Source of the DNA: Planctomycetota bacterium
GTDB lineage: Bacteria > Planctomycetota > Planctomycetia > Planctomycetales > Planctomycetaceae
Direction of reading: 5' to 3'
Length of the DNA: 64,000 nt
NCBI GenBank assembly: GCA_027618475.1
Contig: JAQCEJ010000019.1
Coordinates: 1 to 64,000 of the forward strand
Position numbers and translations under genes: made by a program
The notes under the pieces: model-generated
Told to the model about the DNA's origin: nothing
Databases searched by the model: none
What the model saw: the letters and a program-made list of their open reading frames with translations, nothing else
In this document: positions 17,101 to 24,797 of the stretch, piece by piece
Position numbering within the stretch: the stretch's first letter is position 1
How the letters are laid out: each line of letters opens with the position of its first letter

Positions 17101-17673
17101 CAGTTCGACTTCGCGCGAGACGGTTTCGCGTTCGCCCATCAGGCTTTCGCGAGGGATCGCACTCGGCAGTTCGACCCACAGGCTGATTTTCACTTTGTCC
17201 GTACCGACATCAGCCGGCTCGATGCCAAGCTGGTCGGCGACGCGGCGATTGATGACGATATCGTTCTCGTTTTGAGCGGGGACTTCGATATCGGTTTTGA
17301 AGAATTTCCAGAACCGCTCGTCGACGCCCCAGACCGAGACCTGGCCCACGCGGCGACGATGGTCGGCCTCGCCGCTGGTGAGTCCCCCTTGCATCGAGAG
17401 GACCGGAGCGATCACCGAAAAATTCGCCGCAACGTCGGGGACTTTGCTCAATTGTTCGGCAAGGTCTTCCTTGAAGAACCGCTGGCTGATGAGAGCGTGA
17501 TCGATATCGCCGAGCCGTTCGAGCGTGAGATTCTGCAAGCTATGACGCACAGAGTCACCGACGATGAGCGCCCCCGACAGCACCGCCGTCCCGACGATCA
17601 CACCGAGGCAGAGTGCGAGGTGCGTGCGCCAGTAGAAGCTAAGGCTGCAAAAGAGGTAGGTGAGTTTTGTCAT
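14110..17673 (-). CDS. large FtsX/MacB-type ABC transporter permease
   Basis: A 1187-residue membrane protein: an N-terminal transmembrane helix (about 15-37, 'LALCLGVIVGTAVLSGALIVG'), a long extracytoplasmic MacB-like periplasmic domain, a first FtsX module with three helices (about 575-715), a further pair of helices near 735-790 and about 850, a second periplasmic segment, and a final FtsX module (about 1075-1187). This duplicated architecture is typical of LolC/E- or MacB-like permeases that extrude lipoproteins, lipids or peptides using mechanical coupling. Its ATPase is the LolD-like gene to the right, separated by 371 bases holding a repeat element. It converges with the formyltransferase gene, 29 bases away. 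The substrate cannot be told from sequence. Confidence 0.9.
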   Translation of the reverse strand: MTKLTYLFCSLSFYWRTHLALCLGVIVGTAVLSGALIVGDSVRHSLQNLTLERLGDIDHALISQRFFKEDLAEQLSKVPDVAANFSVIAPVLSMQGGLTSGEADHRRRVGQVSVWGVDERFWKFFKTDIEVPAQNENDIVINRRVADQLGIEPADVGTDKVKISLWVELPSAIPRESLMGERETVSREVELNVTAILDDADGLSRFGRDPSQQLPLNAFVSLKTLQVQLDLSEVRPNRRDPRGRPARVNSLYVSAKAKRDSIGPDALNASAMLTASLSKALTLEDLGLQLRIVKDRNYVAIESEQMILDDVVVEAVQHAIMRVKRSELSHTGWNNWQSPVLVYLANELVSAKDPHKFSMYSVVAGFDLNLGAPFGPREIDGDVPLPTLDSREIILNSWLAEDLGVAVGDDIRMKYHTVGSHGELPEQELTFTVAGIGKLEGTILDDRGFTPDIRGITDADQIADWKQPFPMNFDRITERDDEYWEKFKATPKAFVSLKTAQELWSSRYGRLTSYRLAPRDGQSLDEFAKTLETELLASLEPERLNLVFQPLKALGLQAAAGTTDFSGLFIGFSFFLIISAMLLLGLLFRLGIDSRGREVGLLLAIGFTPKQVRNLLLLEGVLVMIVGIVVGTAAAVGYAEVMIYGLKTWWIGAIGTRFLNVFISPPTLVMGASISAVVALLTILWALRELKALSARELLGGNVRTFKTDVHRHKSYHRHRRWALYIGGSCAVFTIAAILGVVPDQEAFSGFSMKTVVFFLVGIGLLTASLLGLSAWMESDQGVAVRGKGAMGILRLSLRNASRHRQRSIMTIGLIAATTFLITAVAAGKRNPAVEKPDIDSGNGGYTLVAQSSSPLLFDLNTVEGRKKMRLDFPADSPEGKLLAEMKVMAFRMLPGEDASCLNLYQTQRPTLLGVPKTMIERNGFKFADTPGDNPWLLLLTDEKSNGGKGIPVLGDMNTLMYSLHKGIGKTLDIPDSEQNMQTLLIRGMFDGSIFQGMLLLSEENFRGLYPEQSGYQYFLIEIPPAKAQELTELLESRLVDFGFDVERIADRLSNFLAVQNTYLSTFQTLGGLGLLLGTFGLGTVMLRNIIERRGELALLRSVGMTPASLAGLVLVENAFLLTCGLIAGTISALCAMLPHLLSTGADVPWTGAGVLLTSVFVVGMLAAWGAIREATRAPIIQALRAE

Positions 17674-17767
17674 GATCGCTCTTCTCCGGCGGGAGAAGAA
17701 TGACGAATGCCGAACAATTTACACAATCTATCATTCGAGGAGTTTCTTCAGCCTCGGAGAGGCGGCC

Positions 17768-17923
17768 GTGAATAGCAAGGGGCTTACGCCCCTAATGGTG
17801 TTGTCGCGCGAACCATAAGCCCCAGAGGGGCGACAGATCATCCGTTCGAACGTCTGCCACCCCTTCGGGGTTCATGTATTGTCGCGGCACATCAACCTGG
17901 GGCTTACGCCCCAGGCTATTCAC
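17768..17923. repeat. palindromic repeat element inside the ABC exporter operon
   Basis: A 156-base element bounded by GTGAATAGC (17768-17776) and its reverse complement GCTATTCAC (17915-17923). Inside are consecutive stems: a GGGGCTTACGCCCC palindrome near each end, GCCCC/GGGGC and CCCCTTCGGGG. It occupies most of the 371 bases between the ABC ATPase and permease genes. A further CCCCTCCGGGG follows at about 17929. Such elements are common in planctomycete intergenic DNA. I see no ORF in it. Confidence 0.75.
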
Positions 17924-18044
17924 GATCACCCCTCCGGGGTTGAAAATCCATCACACGTGGTTGGGCATTCGTCATTCCTGCTAGTCGTTCACAAGTGTCT
18001 GGGCAGCAGCTAGCACACCCTTATAATTGCGGCTCATCGGGCGG

Positions 18045-18737
18045 CTAACCTTCCACCAACTTCCCATCCCGTAGATCACTGCGGCGGGGGAATTGTTCGG
18101 CGAGTTCGGTGCTGTGGGTTACGCACAGCAAGATGGAATTGTTTTCGGTGTTGAGTTCGAGCAGCAGTTTACCGACGGTTTGAGCGTGAACCCGATCGAG
18201 GTTCCCCGTCGGTTCGTCGGCGAGTAAGAGAACCGGTTGATTGATCAATGCCCGGCAGACGGCGACGCGCTGGCGTTCACCGCCCGAAAGTTGTGCCGGT
18301 CGATGCGTCAATCGATGCGACAGTCCGACGCGATCCAGCAATTGTTTCGCACGGGATTCGGTTTTTTCATCAGTCCCCGGGCCGGCAAGCGCGGGGATCA
18401 GGACATTCTCGACCACGGTGCATTGCGGCAGAAGATGATGATCCTGAAAAATAAATCCGATTTGTCGATTGCGAAATTTCGCGAGGGCACGATCATCGAG
18501 GCCGAAGGGCGAATTGCCGAGCAACGTGACCGTTCCCGCTGAAGGTCGGTCGAGTGTTCCGAGTATTTGCAACAGCGTACTTTTGCCGCATCCGGAAGGA
18601 CCGGTAATGGCCATTGCCTCCCCCCGGTTCATCGCGAGATCGATTCCCTTTAGGACTGGGACCGGCCCCGTGGCTCCAGAGTAGTCTTTCGTCAGACCCG
18701 CGATGAAAAGATCATTGGTCGCATTCATGGCTGTCAT
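18045..18737 (-). CDS. LolD/MacB-like ABC transporter ATPase
   Basis: A 230-residue nucleotide-binding subunit with Walker A GPSGCGKST (46-54), a Q-loop in 'IGFIFQDHHLLPQCTVVENVLIPAL', signature LSGGERQR, Walker B 'LLLADEPTGNLD' and the switch His in 'CVTHS'. The 'NLD' after Walker B and the Q-loop sequence are typical of the LolD/MacB group that powers FtsX-type permeases, which fits the 1187-residue permease downstream. Its start codon overlaps the thioesterase stop by four bases, so the two are translationally coupled. Confidence 0.93.
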   Translation of the reverse strand: MTAMNATNDLFIAGLTKDYSGATGPVPVLKGIDLAMNRGEAMAITGPSGCGKSTLLQILGTLDRPSAGTVTLLGNSPFGLDDRALAKFRNRQIGFIFQDHHLLPQCTVVENVLIPALAGPGTDEKTESRAKQLLDRVGLSHRLTHRPAQLSGGERQRVAVCRALINQPVLLLADEPTGNLDRVHAQTVGKLLLELNTENNSILLCVTHSTELAEQFPRRSDLRDGKLVEG

Positions 18738-19207
18738 TCGGCTGAGTTCTGTTCGCTGCGAACGTCGGTTTCGACAAAAATATCGGGAGCCGCCACGCGA
18801 ATTTTTTCGATGTACTCCTGCGGAATTTCAATTGACGTCATCGGGACACCATGGGCAAAACGGCAGCAGACCGTTTTCATACGACCGGTCGCGATGCAGG
18901 AGGTCGAGCGATAAAATTCATATTCTGTCGTTAACGATTTTACACCCAATCGTGCCACGCGAATGCGGATTTCCAATACATCTTCGTAACGGGCGGGCGT
19001 TTGATACGAGCACTGCGACGAGACACGCGGCCAGCCGATCACTGTTCCATCGGGATAATTCTGTGCAATCGACATCCCCAGCGAACGAAAAAATTCGTGT
19101 TCGGCAAGTTCCATATACCGGTAGTAATTCGCGAAGTGAACGATCCCCGCCAGGTCGGTCTCGCAGAATTCCACTCGCTTCGATGTCACAAAATGGGCCG
19201 ACGTCAT
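18734..19207 (-). CDS. hotdog-fold acyl-CoA thioesterase (YbgC/FadM-like)
   Basis: A 157-residue single-domain protein. The N-terminal 'VEFCETDLAGIVHFANYYRYMELAEHEFFR' contains the Asp-x(6)-His-Phe/Tyr arrangement of the 4-hydroxybenzoyl-CoA thioesterase and YbgC group, and 'LEIRIRVARLGVKSLTTEYEFYR' matches the central hotdog strands. Such enzymes hydrolyse acyl-CoA thioesters in the cytoplasm. It is the first gene of a coupled set with the ABC ATPase, which hints, without proving it, that the exporter may handle an acylated molecule. Confidence 0.88.
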   Translation of the reverse strand: MTSAHFVTSKRVEFCETDLAGIVHFANYYRYMELAEHEFFRSLGMSIAQNYPDGTVIGWPRVSSQCSYQTPARYEDVLEIRIRVARLGVKSLTTEYEFYRSTSCIATGRMKTVCCRFAHGVPMTSIEIPQEYIEKIRVAAPDIFVETDVRSEQNSAE

Positions 19208-19272
19208 TCGTTCATTTTCTCTTTTCCACTCCGGCGATCTTCATACGGAATACGACTCTAAGCCTGATGACA

Positions 19273-20451
19273 TCACGCCAAATACGACATCGCTCGTTCT
19301 ATACAAATAATCGAAGTTGTACCATGCTCTTCCTCGATCGGTAAATTATAGAACGCCATCGCCAGAATGACATACACCGCGAGCAGGAGCAACCCCTCCA
19401 TCCAGTTTGATTCGCCGTCAACGGCGACGAGTCCTACCACCAACACCGAAACTCCGACTGCCAGAACTTCGAGCATACTAAATCGCAAATCGAGTGGGGG
19501 AAAACCGGGCAACTGGCTGATAAAGACCAGTACCGGAGCCACAAACAACGCAATCTGTAACCCCGACCCGACCGCAATCTGAAAGCTAAGTTCCATATGA
19601 TTCTTCATCGCCACGAGAATGGCGGTGGAATGCTCGGCAGCATTGCCGACGATCGCGACCACGACGACGCCGACGAACATTTCGCTCCAGCCCATTTGCT
19701 CGCTGGCCTGTTCGATTGCCCCGACGAGCAGTTCGCTCATCCAGGCGACGCCGCATGTCGCCGAGATGAGTACGATCATCGATGTGCGTGTCGACCAGTG
19801 TCCTTGGAGATCCGAAAACTGCACGTGCTGCTCGTCCGGTTGTTCGTCGGTTGAATGATATAGATGCTTGTGCGTCTTCAAGCTGAAAAGCAACATCAGT
19901 AAGTAGGAGACAAAAAGCACAATTGAGATCTCGACGCTCAGCTCGCGTTCGAGAGCAACGTCTTCGTGATGATGCACGAACAAGTGTGCGTGAAAAATCG
20001 CCGGGACCAACAAGCCGATCGCCGCCAACGCCAGCAGCGTCGCCGCCATTCCCGCTGCCGTCGCATTAAACTTCTGCCGCTGAAACTTGAGTCCGCCGGC
20101 GAAAAAACTCGCCCCCAGCACGAGCAGCACGTTACCGAGAATGCTGCCGGTGATCGATGCCTTGACGACGTCGACCAAGCCTTCCTTGAGCGCAAAAAAG
20201 GCAATGATCAATTCCGCCGCGTTACCGAACGAAGCGTTGAGCAGCCCTCCGATGGCCGGCCCCATTTTTTCCGAGAGCATCTCGGTGCTCTTGCCCATCA
20301 ACCCCGCGAGCGGAATGATCGCGGATGCGGAGATGATAAAAATCCAGAGCGCCGGCCCTTCCTGAAAATCGACCACAACTGCGATAGGAATGAGTACCAG
20401 CAATAGATTCAGCCAGCCGACCTTGCGCAGAAAATCCATGTGTAGGCTCAA
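19273..20451 (-). CDS. Ca2+/H+ antiporter (CaCA family, Cax type)
   Basis: A 392-residue protein with about eleven hydrophobic helices and the two hallmark cation-binding repeats: 'LNASFGNAAELIIAFFALKEG' (about 68-88) and 'VAIVGNAAEHSTAILVAMKN' (about 262-281), each with a conserved Asn and Glu. A His- and Glu-rich loop (about 155-170) and an acidic stretch (about 205-215) lie between the halves. Members exchange cytoplasmic Ca2+ for protons at the inner membrane. It lies 47 bases after the beta-propeller gene on the same strand and 65 bases before the thioesterase, so read-through in either direction is possible. Confidence 0.93.
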   Translation of the reverse strand: MSLHMDFLRKVGWLNLLLVLIPIAVVVDFQEGPALWIFIISASAIIPLAGLMGKSTEMLSEKMGPAIGGLLNASFGNAAELIIAFFALKEGLVDVVKASITGSILGNVLLVLGASFFAGGLKFQRQKFNATAAGMAATLLALAAIGLLVPAIFHAHLFVHHHEDVALERELSVEISIVLFVSYLLMLLFSLKTHKHLYHSTDEQPDEQHVQFSDLQGHWSTRTSMIVLISATCGVAWMSELLVGAIEQASEQMGWSEMFVGVVVVAIVGNAAEHSTAILVAMKNHMELSFQIAVGSGLQIALFVAPVLVFISQLPGFPPLDLRFSMLEVLAVGVSVLVVGLVAVDGESNWMEGLLLLAVYVILAMAFYNLPIEEEHGTTSIICIERAMSYLA

Positions 20452-20498
20452 TTGTTAATGGTTCATCCCTGACCGAACGACGATCAGCATCGCCAACG

Positions 20499-21791
20499 TT
20501 ACGGAGCAATACGATAGCACGTCAACGTGTCCTGATCGCGAAGATAGAGGTTCCCTTCGCTGACGACCGGACAGGCCCAACTCGGCGGGTTGACCACTTC
20601 AGGCCTGAACGAACCCAGCAGTTTGTATTCCGCCGGATTGCCGTCGATCAGCGCCACTTCGCCGCTTTCGTAACGGAAGATGAGCTTGCCGTCGGCGGCG
20701 ATCACTGCCGCCGAACCGTTACCGACGCCGCGGAAATCGCCTCCCCAGTTGATTTTGCCGGTTTTCCATTCGAGGCACAGCGGTAGTCCGTTCTTATGCC
20801 CGTGACCGCAGTAAAGATAATCGCCGAGAATTACCATACCGCCGTGATGATTCTGCAGCGAGTTTCCATCAAGAAAGTAAACTTCCTCGGCCTTCACGCC
20901 ATCGCCGTCCGGTGTCAGATGCACTAACCCCGAACCCGTGCGGTAGCCGGTCGAACCGAAGACGTAATCGCCGATGGCGATCGGCGTACTGATATTCGCT
21001 GTTCCATTCGCGATCGCGTTGTATCCCCATAAGTATTTTCCATCATCGGCCCTGACACCGACAAGTCCGCGACCGACAAGCGTGACATACTGTTTCACTC
21101 CCGCTCCTTCAGAGATAATGATCGAAGCGTACCCCGCCCCGTCTCCTCCCTGATCGCCGATTCGAGGGACGGCCGATTCCCAGATCGTCTCGCCGGTGTT
21201 CTTGTCGAGTGCGACGAGCATCGCATTCGCTCCTCCGGGAGTACAGATCACACGATCGCCGTCGACGAGCGGAGATTCCGAGAATCCCCAGCCCGACATC
21301 ATTCTCCCTCCCCATTCCTGCTGGAAATCCTTCTGCCACAGAATCTCACCGTCAATCGCCTGCATACAGAGAATCTGACCGTTCGATGTGACGACATACA
21401 ATCGGTCGTCGTCCACCGTCGGAGTGCACCGCGATCCGTCGTAACCATGCTTCGGAGGACCATCGGTCACCGGCACCGACCATATCATCTCGCCGCTCGC
21501 TTGATCATAGGCGCTCACGGTTTGTGCGGTATCGAGATTGCCGGTCGTGTAAATCCGGCCGTCGGCCATCGAAACCCCGGCGTATCCTTTTCCCAGTCCA
21601 TTGATCGACCAGAGCAGTTCGGGAGTCTGTTCCGTCCAGTTCGGGTAAAGTCCCGTTTCGAGCGAGACTCCGTCGCGAGCCGGACCGCGCCACTGCGGCC
21701 AGCCGGACATCTTGAGTTTTTCATTCGCACCGACCATGGCGACACAGACGATCAGACAGACCAGACCGGTGATTTTGGGGAATGCTTTCAT
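20499..21791 (-). CDS. secreted PQQ-type beta-propeller repeat protein
   Basis: A 430-residue exported protein: signal peptide MKAFPKITGLVCLIVCVAMVGA, then 'WPQWRGPARDGVS' and repeated blades with motifs such as 'VSAYDQASGEMIWSVPV', 'LCMQAIDGEILWQKDF' and 'LVALDKNTGETIWESAV'. This is the common planctomycete form of the PQQ-like (BamB-type) propeller. It has no dehydrogenase active site that I can identify, so a structural or binding role is more likely than alcohol oxidation. The internal ATG at 21791 is chosen as start because the signal peptide begins there; the frame extends upstream through a polar stretch that looks untranslated. Confidence 0.88.
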   Translation of the reverse strand: MKAFPKITGLVCLIVCVAMVGANEKLKMSGWPQWRGPARDGVSLETGLYPNWTEQTPELLWSINGLGKGYAGVSMADGRIYTTGNLDTAQTVSAYDQASGEMIWSVPVTDGPPKHGYDGSRCTPTVDDDRLYVVTSNGQILCMQAIDGEILWQKDFQQEWGGRMMSGWGFSESPLVDGDRVICTPGGANAMLVALDKNTGETIWESAVPRIGDQGGDGAGYASIIISEGAGVKQYVTLVGRGLVGVRADDGKYLWGYNAIANGTANISTPIAIGDYVFGSTGYRTGSGLVHLTPDGDGVKAEEVYFLDGNSLQNHHGGMVILGDYLYCGHGHKNGLPLCLEWKTGKINWGGDFRGVGNGSAAVIAADGKLIFRYESGEVALIDGNPAEYKLLGSFRPEVVNPPSWACPVVSEGNLYLRDQDTLTCYRIAP

Positions 21792-21933
21792 CGGAGGGAC
21801 CTTTTGGGAAGGAGACACAATGACTGAGGGAGACCCCGTCGGCGGGGTCCGTTCAGTATAATTGCTGACACCGGGTGCCACAACGGACCGAGTTCCAAGT
21901 CGACCGGATCAGCGCCGCTGCGATGGACCGAAT

Positions 21934-22404
21934 TCAGGTGAGCGCCTTCCTCTTCTCTTCGATGAACTTCACATGATGCGGAATATGCCCGGTGATTCTC
22001 CACAACAGCGTTTCGAGCGACAACGGTCCGTCGACCGAATGAATTGCCACGCGGTCGAAATCGCTCGGACCGAGCGTCCGCAGAATGCGCCCCAGTTGCT
22101 GACGCACGACGTCGATCAATTCGAGTTCTTCACCCAGATCACGGCTGTTGTACGCCAGATTCGCCGCGAAGTGGTCGGGATTTCCGCCGAAGACGACGGG
22201 AAGATGTTCCGCCAGAATTCGCTTCATGCGGTCGGCATACACCGGTTCGAAGTCGGCGATGTGACAGACCACTTCCAGCGTCGACCATTGACCGGCAATC
22301 GGTCGCGCCGAAATCTCATCCTGCGTCATCCCCGTCACAGCCTCCCGCAGTAGCCGTGGCCCGGCGAGATATTCATCGATTAACGTGTGCGTGGTCATGA
22401 TCAT
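21934..22404 (-). CDS. DinB-family (YfiT-like) protein
   Basis: A 156-residue four-helix protein of the DinB/YfiT superfamily: 'GQWSTLEVVCHIADFEPVYADRMKRIL' carries the first metal-binding His and 'LLWRITGHIPHHVKFIEEKRKAL' the C-terminal His pair. Members are metal-dependent, and some are thiol transferases (bacillithiol or mycothiol type), but most have no known substrate. It is apparently a single gene, preceding the beta-propeller gene by 142 bases on the same strand. Confidence 0.88.
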   Translation of the reverse strand: MIMTTHTLIDEYLAGPRLLREAVTGMTQDEISARPIAGQWSTLEVVCHIADFEPVYADRMKRILAEHLPVVFGGNPDHFAANLAYNSRDLGEELELIDVVRQQLGRILRTLGPSDFDRVAIHSVDGPLSLETLLWRITGHIPHHVKFIEEKRKALT

Positions 22405-22969
22405 TCCTTTTCATCAGCGTCCGAGAAGCGACCGTCAATCACCAGAAGCAATCGCTCCTGGACTCGGCCTGTCGTTTCACGAGCATAGCAAAAGGAAGAG
22501 AGAAAAGTCTCGCGTGAAATGGCGTTGCAGCCACCTTCAGAACCTCATCGGGTGCACTTTCGGGATTTCCGAAAGGAGGTTCCCGGACCGGTTGACGGTC
22601 AACAAACGCCGATGCCCATGGCGATCACACACGACGTTCGGTCGTCAGCCAACGGCGCAGATCGAGCGGGATGTCGTGACGCGATGAGGTGCCGGTGACG
22701 CGAACAGGTTTCACACTCCGGACGGCGGCGGAAAAAAGAAAAAATGAAAACAGAATGTCCGTCGTTCGGAGCCGGATGAAACGGTTCGTCACCTTCACTC
22801 GGCATCGCATGCTGGTCTCTCGTCACCCAACCGGACCCGGTTGCGCCGCGCCCTGAAAAACCGGGACAATTTAAGCCTTTTACGATACCGATTGCGCGCT
22901 CGTCGAATCTTGTTTATGGGTCACGAAACAGGCTCGAAATCGCGCCAAATTGGGGTTTCGCAACCTCTC

Positions 22970-23008
22970 GCGCGCATTTTTCGCTATTTTTGCGCCAAAA
23001 ATGCGCGC
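22970..23008. repeat. 12-bp-arm palindrome GCGCGCATTTTT
   Basis: GCGCGCATTTTT (22970-22981) and AAAAATGCGCGC (22997-23008) are perfect reverse complements around a 15-base spacer. A separate perfect palindrome GTTGCGCGCAAC lies at 23086-23097. The arms are too interrupted by G+C at the base and lack a following T-run outside the stem, so a terminator role is not obvious. A protein-binding site or structured RNA are alternatives. Confidence 0.6.
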
Positions 23009-23176
23009 TTTCGACACGGTTTTACAGATTCATAAACATCGATGCTTTTTGAACGATCACGCCAACATAAAATGGTTTGAAAAACGTTGCGCGCAACCCA
23101 ATCGTGTTTGCGCCTTTCAAAAATTCCTTCTCTCTCGGGGAGAAAGTGTCCGCAGGACGGATGAGGGTGCACCGCC

Positions 23177-23238
23177 GGAATGTCGAATGCCGAAATCCGA
23201 ATGTCGAATCAAATCCCAATGACTGAATGTCCGAATGA
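23177..23238. repeat. degenerate GAATGTCGAAT tandem repeat
   Basis: The stretch repeats variants of (C)GAATGTCGAAT and CGAAATCCGAATG several times in a row. Irregular runs of this kind are, to my knowledge, common between genes in planctomycete genomes. No coding potential is visible. Confidence 0.6.
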
Positions 23239-23885
23239 ACTCTGTGAGGATGCGCTCGGAAGCCATCTATTCGACCAGCCTGAGCCATTCAACAGAGTCA
23301 TCCCCGATTAGTCGTGGGTTTTTGATTCTTCAACCACATCAAGGAGTTGACGACGCGGGTGGCACGGTCGACGAAGTTCACTCCATGGGCAATGTAAGAC
23401 GACGTTCGCCCTCAACCACACAACATTCTATCAATCTCGTTGAGAACCCGCTGGATTGATCAGGGTGCCTTTGAATTGTCATCTCCGCAAGCCACCCAGA
23501 AAACATTAGGGTCGGATGCCCCCGTTAACCTTTAATCCATTTCCCAATCGTTTCGGGTGGCACCGATGCCATCGGTGCGGCGATAGCCGTAGGAGGCCGG
23601 GGATCACGCGATCTGATCGCTGGGGAACTCCCGCATGGCGTCGGTTCTTATTTCATACCATGACGACGAACTCTTCGTCCACCCCGTCGCCTGTTGAAGT
23701 CGTCTGATTTACCGGTCGTCCGTCGATGAGCAGCCTTGCACGGCTGCGCCGTCCTGATTTCATCAGGGCCACCCTGCGGCCCGCTACTATCTGCTCGACC
23801 CGCCGAAGCAACAGTTCCCCGAATTGCCGATCGTACACGGCATCCCGCCTGATTTCTTAGTCTGAAAGACAGAAAACCAAAGGCA

Positions 23886-23902
23886 CACTGGCCGAGCCAG
23901 TG
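23886..23902. repeat. short hairpin repeat with GCAC flank
   Basis: CACTGGC-cga-GCCAGTG is a perfect 7-bp stem followed by GCACAC. It belongs to the same style as the hairpins at 7929, 24737 and 31277, in which the stem ends in GTG followed by GCAC or CCAC. Confidence 0.5.
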
Positions 23903-24038
23903 GCACACGAAGAGTTTGATAGCGTGATGTGCCGTTGTGAGCGACAGATGTCTGATCGCTATCGGAAGACGATTTGGCCCGTGCCACCTGCCGTTGAACG
24001 GTGACAATACCACACAGACTATATGTCGACAAAAGCAA

Positions 24039-24704
24039 TTACGGCCCAGCCCTTGCGGCCTTATCGAGCATGTTGACGATGTCATCATAGCCTTTTTGCA
24101 ATGCAAGCTCACGAGCAGTCGTACGATTGTAGATTACACCGTACGATTCCTCAAAACTGACGATACTTGCATCTGCGCCGTGTCGCAATAGAAGGGCGAC
24201 AGCACCAGATTTTCCTGCGGCACTTGCGCACATTAAAGGAGTCCACCGGCCATCACTACGGTAAATCCGATTTACGTCAGCGCCATGCTCGATCAACAGC
24301 GCCAAGACTTTCTCGAAGCCGAATGTGGATGCTGAGTGAAGTGGATTCTCAAAGTTTTCTCGGGCAGCTTCTACCGTGGCCTCGTGATCCAGCAGCCATT
24401 CCACGACATCCGGCCGTTCGCCAGAATTCGGACCGAATTGCATTTTTTCGATTGCACCTTGAATGGGATGCCGATTGTCGTCACAATCCATCAAGTTTTT
24501 GCGATCGTCATTCAGCAAGTTTTCGGCGAATTTCCGGTCCGAACTCCAAAGGGCATTCCAAAATAGGATTTCGCGAACCCATGAACGACGATCGTCATCG
24601 ACAATTTCCAACGCCTCGCGTACGCGAGTAAAATTTTTGTGAGTGGCCCATTCGTCTTCGATCGAATGTACCGTTTCTTGGATATTTCCTTGAGTTTCAT
24701 TCAT
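24039..24704 (-). CDS. ankyrin-repeat protein
   Basis: A 221-residue protein (from ATG 24704, MNETQGN). The second half holds at least three ankyrin repeats: 'NPLHSASTFGFEKVLALLIEHGADVNRIY', 'WTPLMCASAAGKSGAVALLLRHGADASIV' and 'TARELALQKGYDDIVNMLDKA'. The N-terminal 90 residues are acidic, Trp-containing and unassigned. Ankyrin repeats mediate protein binding; no enzymatic domain is visible. The frame extends 12 codons upstream (24740), but that part lies in the terminator hairpin of the neighbouring gene, so the internal ATG is favoured. The gene is A+T-richer than its neighbours. Confidence 0.85.
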   Translation of the reverse strand: MNETQGNIQETVHSIEDEWATHKNFTRVREALEIVDDDRRSWVREILFWNALWSSDRKFAENLLNDDRKNLMDCDDNRHPIQGAIEKMQFGPNSGERPDVVEWLLDHEATVEAARENFENPLHSASTFGFEKVLALLIEHGADVNRIYRSDGRWTPLMCASAAGKSGAVALLLRHGADASIVSFEESYGVIYNRTTARELALQKGYDDIVNMLDKAARAGP

Positions 24705-24730
24705 AACAAACACCAATAAGATAAGACCAT

Positions 24731-24768
24731 AAAAAACCACTGCTGAACCCCGAGCGGTTCAGCAGTGG
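24731..24768 (-). terminator. rho-independent terminator after the Tat-exported protein gene
   Basis: A perfect 13-bp stem, CCACTGCTGAACC (24737-24749) with GGTTCAGCAGTGG (24756-24768) and a 6-base loop. On the minus strand the stem is followed directly by six T (plus-strand AAAAAA, 24731-24736). It lies 30 bases downstream of the stop at 24798, and the ankyrin gene starts just beyond it. Confidence 0.8.
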
Positions 24769-24797
24769 CACATATCATGGCGTAGAATTCGATAACA

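Larger units (their letters stand above)
22405..24038. other. 1.6-kb gene-poor, repeat-rich stretch
   Basis: No protein-coding gene here convinces me. The left half (about 22840-23110) is rich in GCGC, TTTT and AAAA runs with large palindromes. The right half has short hairpins (CACCGAT/ATCGGTG at 23561-23577, GCAGCC/GGCTGC at 23730-23747, CCTGAT/ATCAGG at 23753-23767). A 61-codon minus-strand frame (23653-23838) ending in 'DGVDEEFVVMV' overlaps two of these hairpins and is probably accidental, though a small gene or remnant is possible. Confidence 0.5.

Noticed and set aside
14139-17703. Many long open frames on the plus strand opposite the ABC permease gene
   Set aside because: They are complementary-strand shadows in G+C-rich DNA; none has a family motif, while the minus-strand permease is unambiguous.
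17768-17923. Possible CRISPR array because of repeated GGGGCTTACGCCCC stems
   Set aside because: The units are palindromic and of irregular spacing and sequence, with no constant direct repeat and no cas gene nearby.
22835-23110. Candidate replication origin because of palindromes and A+T runs
   Set aside because: No dnaA, dnaN or gidA nearby and no cluster of TTATCCACA-type DnaA boxes was seen.
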